This document shows positions 5,013 through 5,431 of a stretch of DNA of 5,431 nt, piece after piece; position 1 is the first letter of the stretch, and each line of letters begins with the position of its first letter. Position numbers and translations under genes: made by a program. Below the pieces are notes generated by a model. That model made no database searches. It was given only the letters and a program-made list of their open reading frames with translations, and had not been told where the DNA came from. This stretch comes from an uncultured Chlorobiales bacterium (lineage in GTDB: Bacteria > Bacteroidota > Chlorobiia > Chlorobiales > Chlorobiaceae): assembly GCA_903901395.1 (NCBI GenBank), contig CAIUQW010000367.1, positions 1 to 5,431 on the forward strand. The letters are read 5' to 3'.

Positions 5013-5431
5013 ATGCTTGCAACCAACGAAAACCACCTTGTCGAAATCCTGCTTCAGTGCCAACCCGGCCAGCCCCGCACTCGCGGCACCTGGGAGGTCG
5101 ATCATCAGGGCACACCCTTCATTCTTCCCTCGATCGGCGGCATCACCCTCAACCTCCAGGTCGGCGACCCGGCGTTCGGATGGGAGGGCGACCACATCGA
5201 GCCGGGCGTGAGCTGCACCGCCGACACGCACAAACCCTACGAGCACCCGAACGTCACCGTGCAGATGCTGAGCTGCGTCGGCAACACAGCCACCATCGTC
5301 TCCGGCGAGGCGAAGGGCGAGAGCGGCGTGGTGATCGGACATCACGGCGGCTCGGAGCACATCATCGTCGATTTTCCGCGCGAGGTGAAGGAGAAGATGG
5401 CCTACGGCGACACCATCATGGTGCGCTCGAA
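5013..5431 (+). CDS. DUF4438 family protein, N-terminal part (3' end off window)
   Basis: An ATG at 5013 opens a frame that stays open to the right edge (139 codons visible). The protein begins [16 protein letters not shown]. Its diagnostic stretches are [23 protein letters not shown] (residues 37-59), DHIEPGVS (60-67), [20 protein letters not shown] (86-105) and [17 protein letters not shown] (106-122). This Gly/His-rich pattern is the one I know from DUF4438 proteins, which are found in Thermotoga, Chlorobi and various anaerobes and have no settled biochemical role. There is no signal peptide, so it is probably cytoplasmic. The frame is open back to a stop at 4923, but 5013 is its first ATG and fits the family start. 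No Shine-Dalgarno sequence is visible. It is transcribed divergently from the M23 gene. The conserved His/Asp/Glu residues could form a metal site; that is speculation. Confidence 0.85.
   Translation, partial: MLATNENHLVEILLQCQPGQPRTRGTWEVDHQGTPFILPSIGGITLNLQVGDPAFGWEGDHIEPGVSCTADTHKPYEHPNVTVQMLSCVGNTATIVSGEAKGESGVVIGHHGGSEHIIVDFPREVKEKMAYGDTIMVRS

Noticed and set aside
4995..5360. Upstream extension of the minus-strand 4815-4994 frame to a start near 5360.
   Set aside because: This part is antisense to the conserved DUF4438 sequence, which explains its openness. Only the portion outside DUF4438 is kept as a weak candidate.

Overview
The window looks like chromosomal DNA from a green sulfur bacterium (Chlorobiota, Chlorobaculum/Chlorobium type). 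This is inferred from the moderately high G+C of the genes, the AT-rich gaps between them, the weak or absent Shine-Dalgarno sequences before several genes, and the gene mix: a carotenoid-type GT2 glycosyltransferase tail, a small one-cluster ferredoxin, a YihX-like HAD phosphatase and a DUF4438 protein. No rRNA, tRNA, CRISPR array, transposase or phage gene was seen. It reads as ordinary core genome rather than an island.

Layout, left to right. (1) Positions 1-509 (+) hold the C-terminal part of a membrane-bound family 2 glycosyltransferase whose start lies off the left edge. (2) Positions 634-1584 (+) encode a stand-alone WD40 protein: seven blades with an exact 42-residue (126-bp) period, closed by an N-terminal strand. 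(3) A bidirectional terminator (about 1602-1640) separates it from a convergent single-cluster [4Fe-4S] ferredoxin at 1695-1943 (-). The ferredoxin 3' trailer carries an unexplained tandem array of GTCCATNNNN decamers at 1650-1689. (4) An AT-rich divergent control region (1944-2157) contains a near-consensus promoter and two dyads. It is followed by a two-gene operon (+): a HAD phosphatase (2158-2766) and the ribosome-rescue hydrolase ArfB (2783-3202), ended by a strong GC hairpin terminator (3238-3279). (5) A convergent membrane-anchored M23 (MepM/Csd3-like) peptidoglycan endopeptidase lies at 3302-4720 (-). (6) A second divergent gap (4721-5012) carries three TCACAAAA repeats, a 7-bp-arm dyad and a possible 59-codon ORF on the minus strand. 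(7) At the right edge a DUF4438 protein begins at 5013 (+) and runs out of the window.

The genes do not form one pathway. They are four or five separate transcription units with housekeeping or envelope roles: lipid or pigment glycosylation, electron transfer, phosphate-ester hydrolysis, rescue of stalled ribosomes and cell-wall remodelling. Nothing here amounts to a new multi-gene system. The points most worth a second look are the decamer repeat array, the Asp in place of the second His of the M23 HxH motif, the regular WD40 propeller with one degenerate blade, and the motif-rich gap before the M23 gene.
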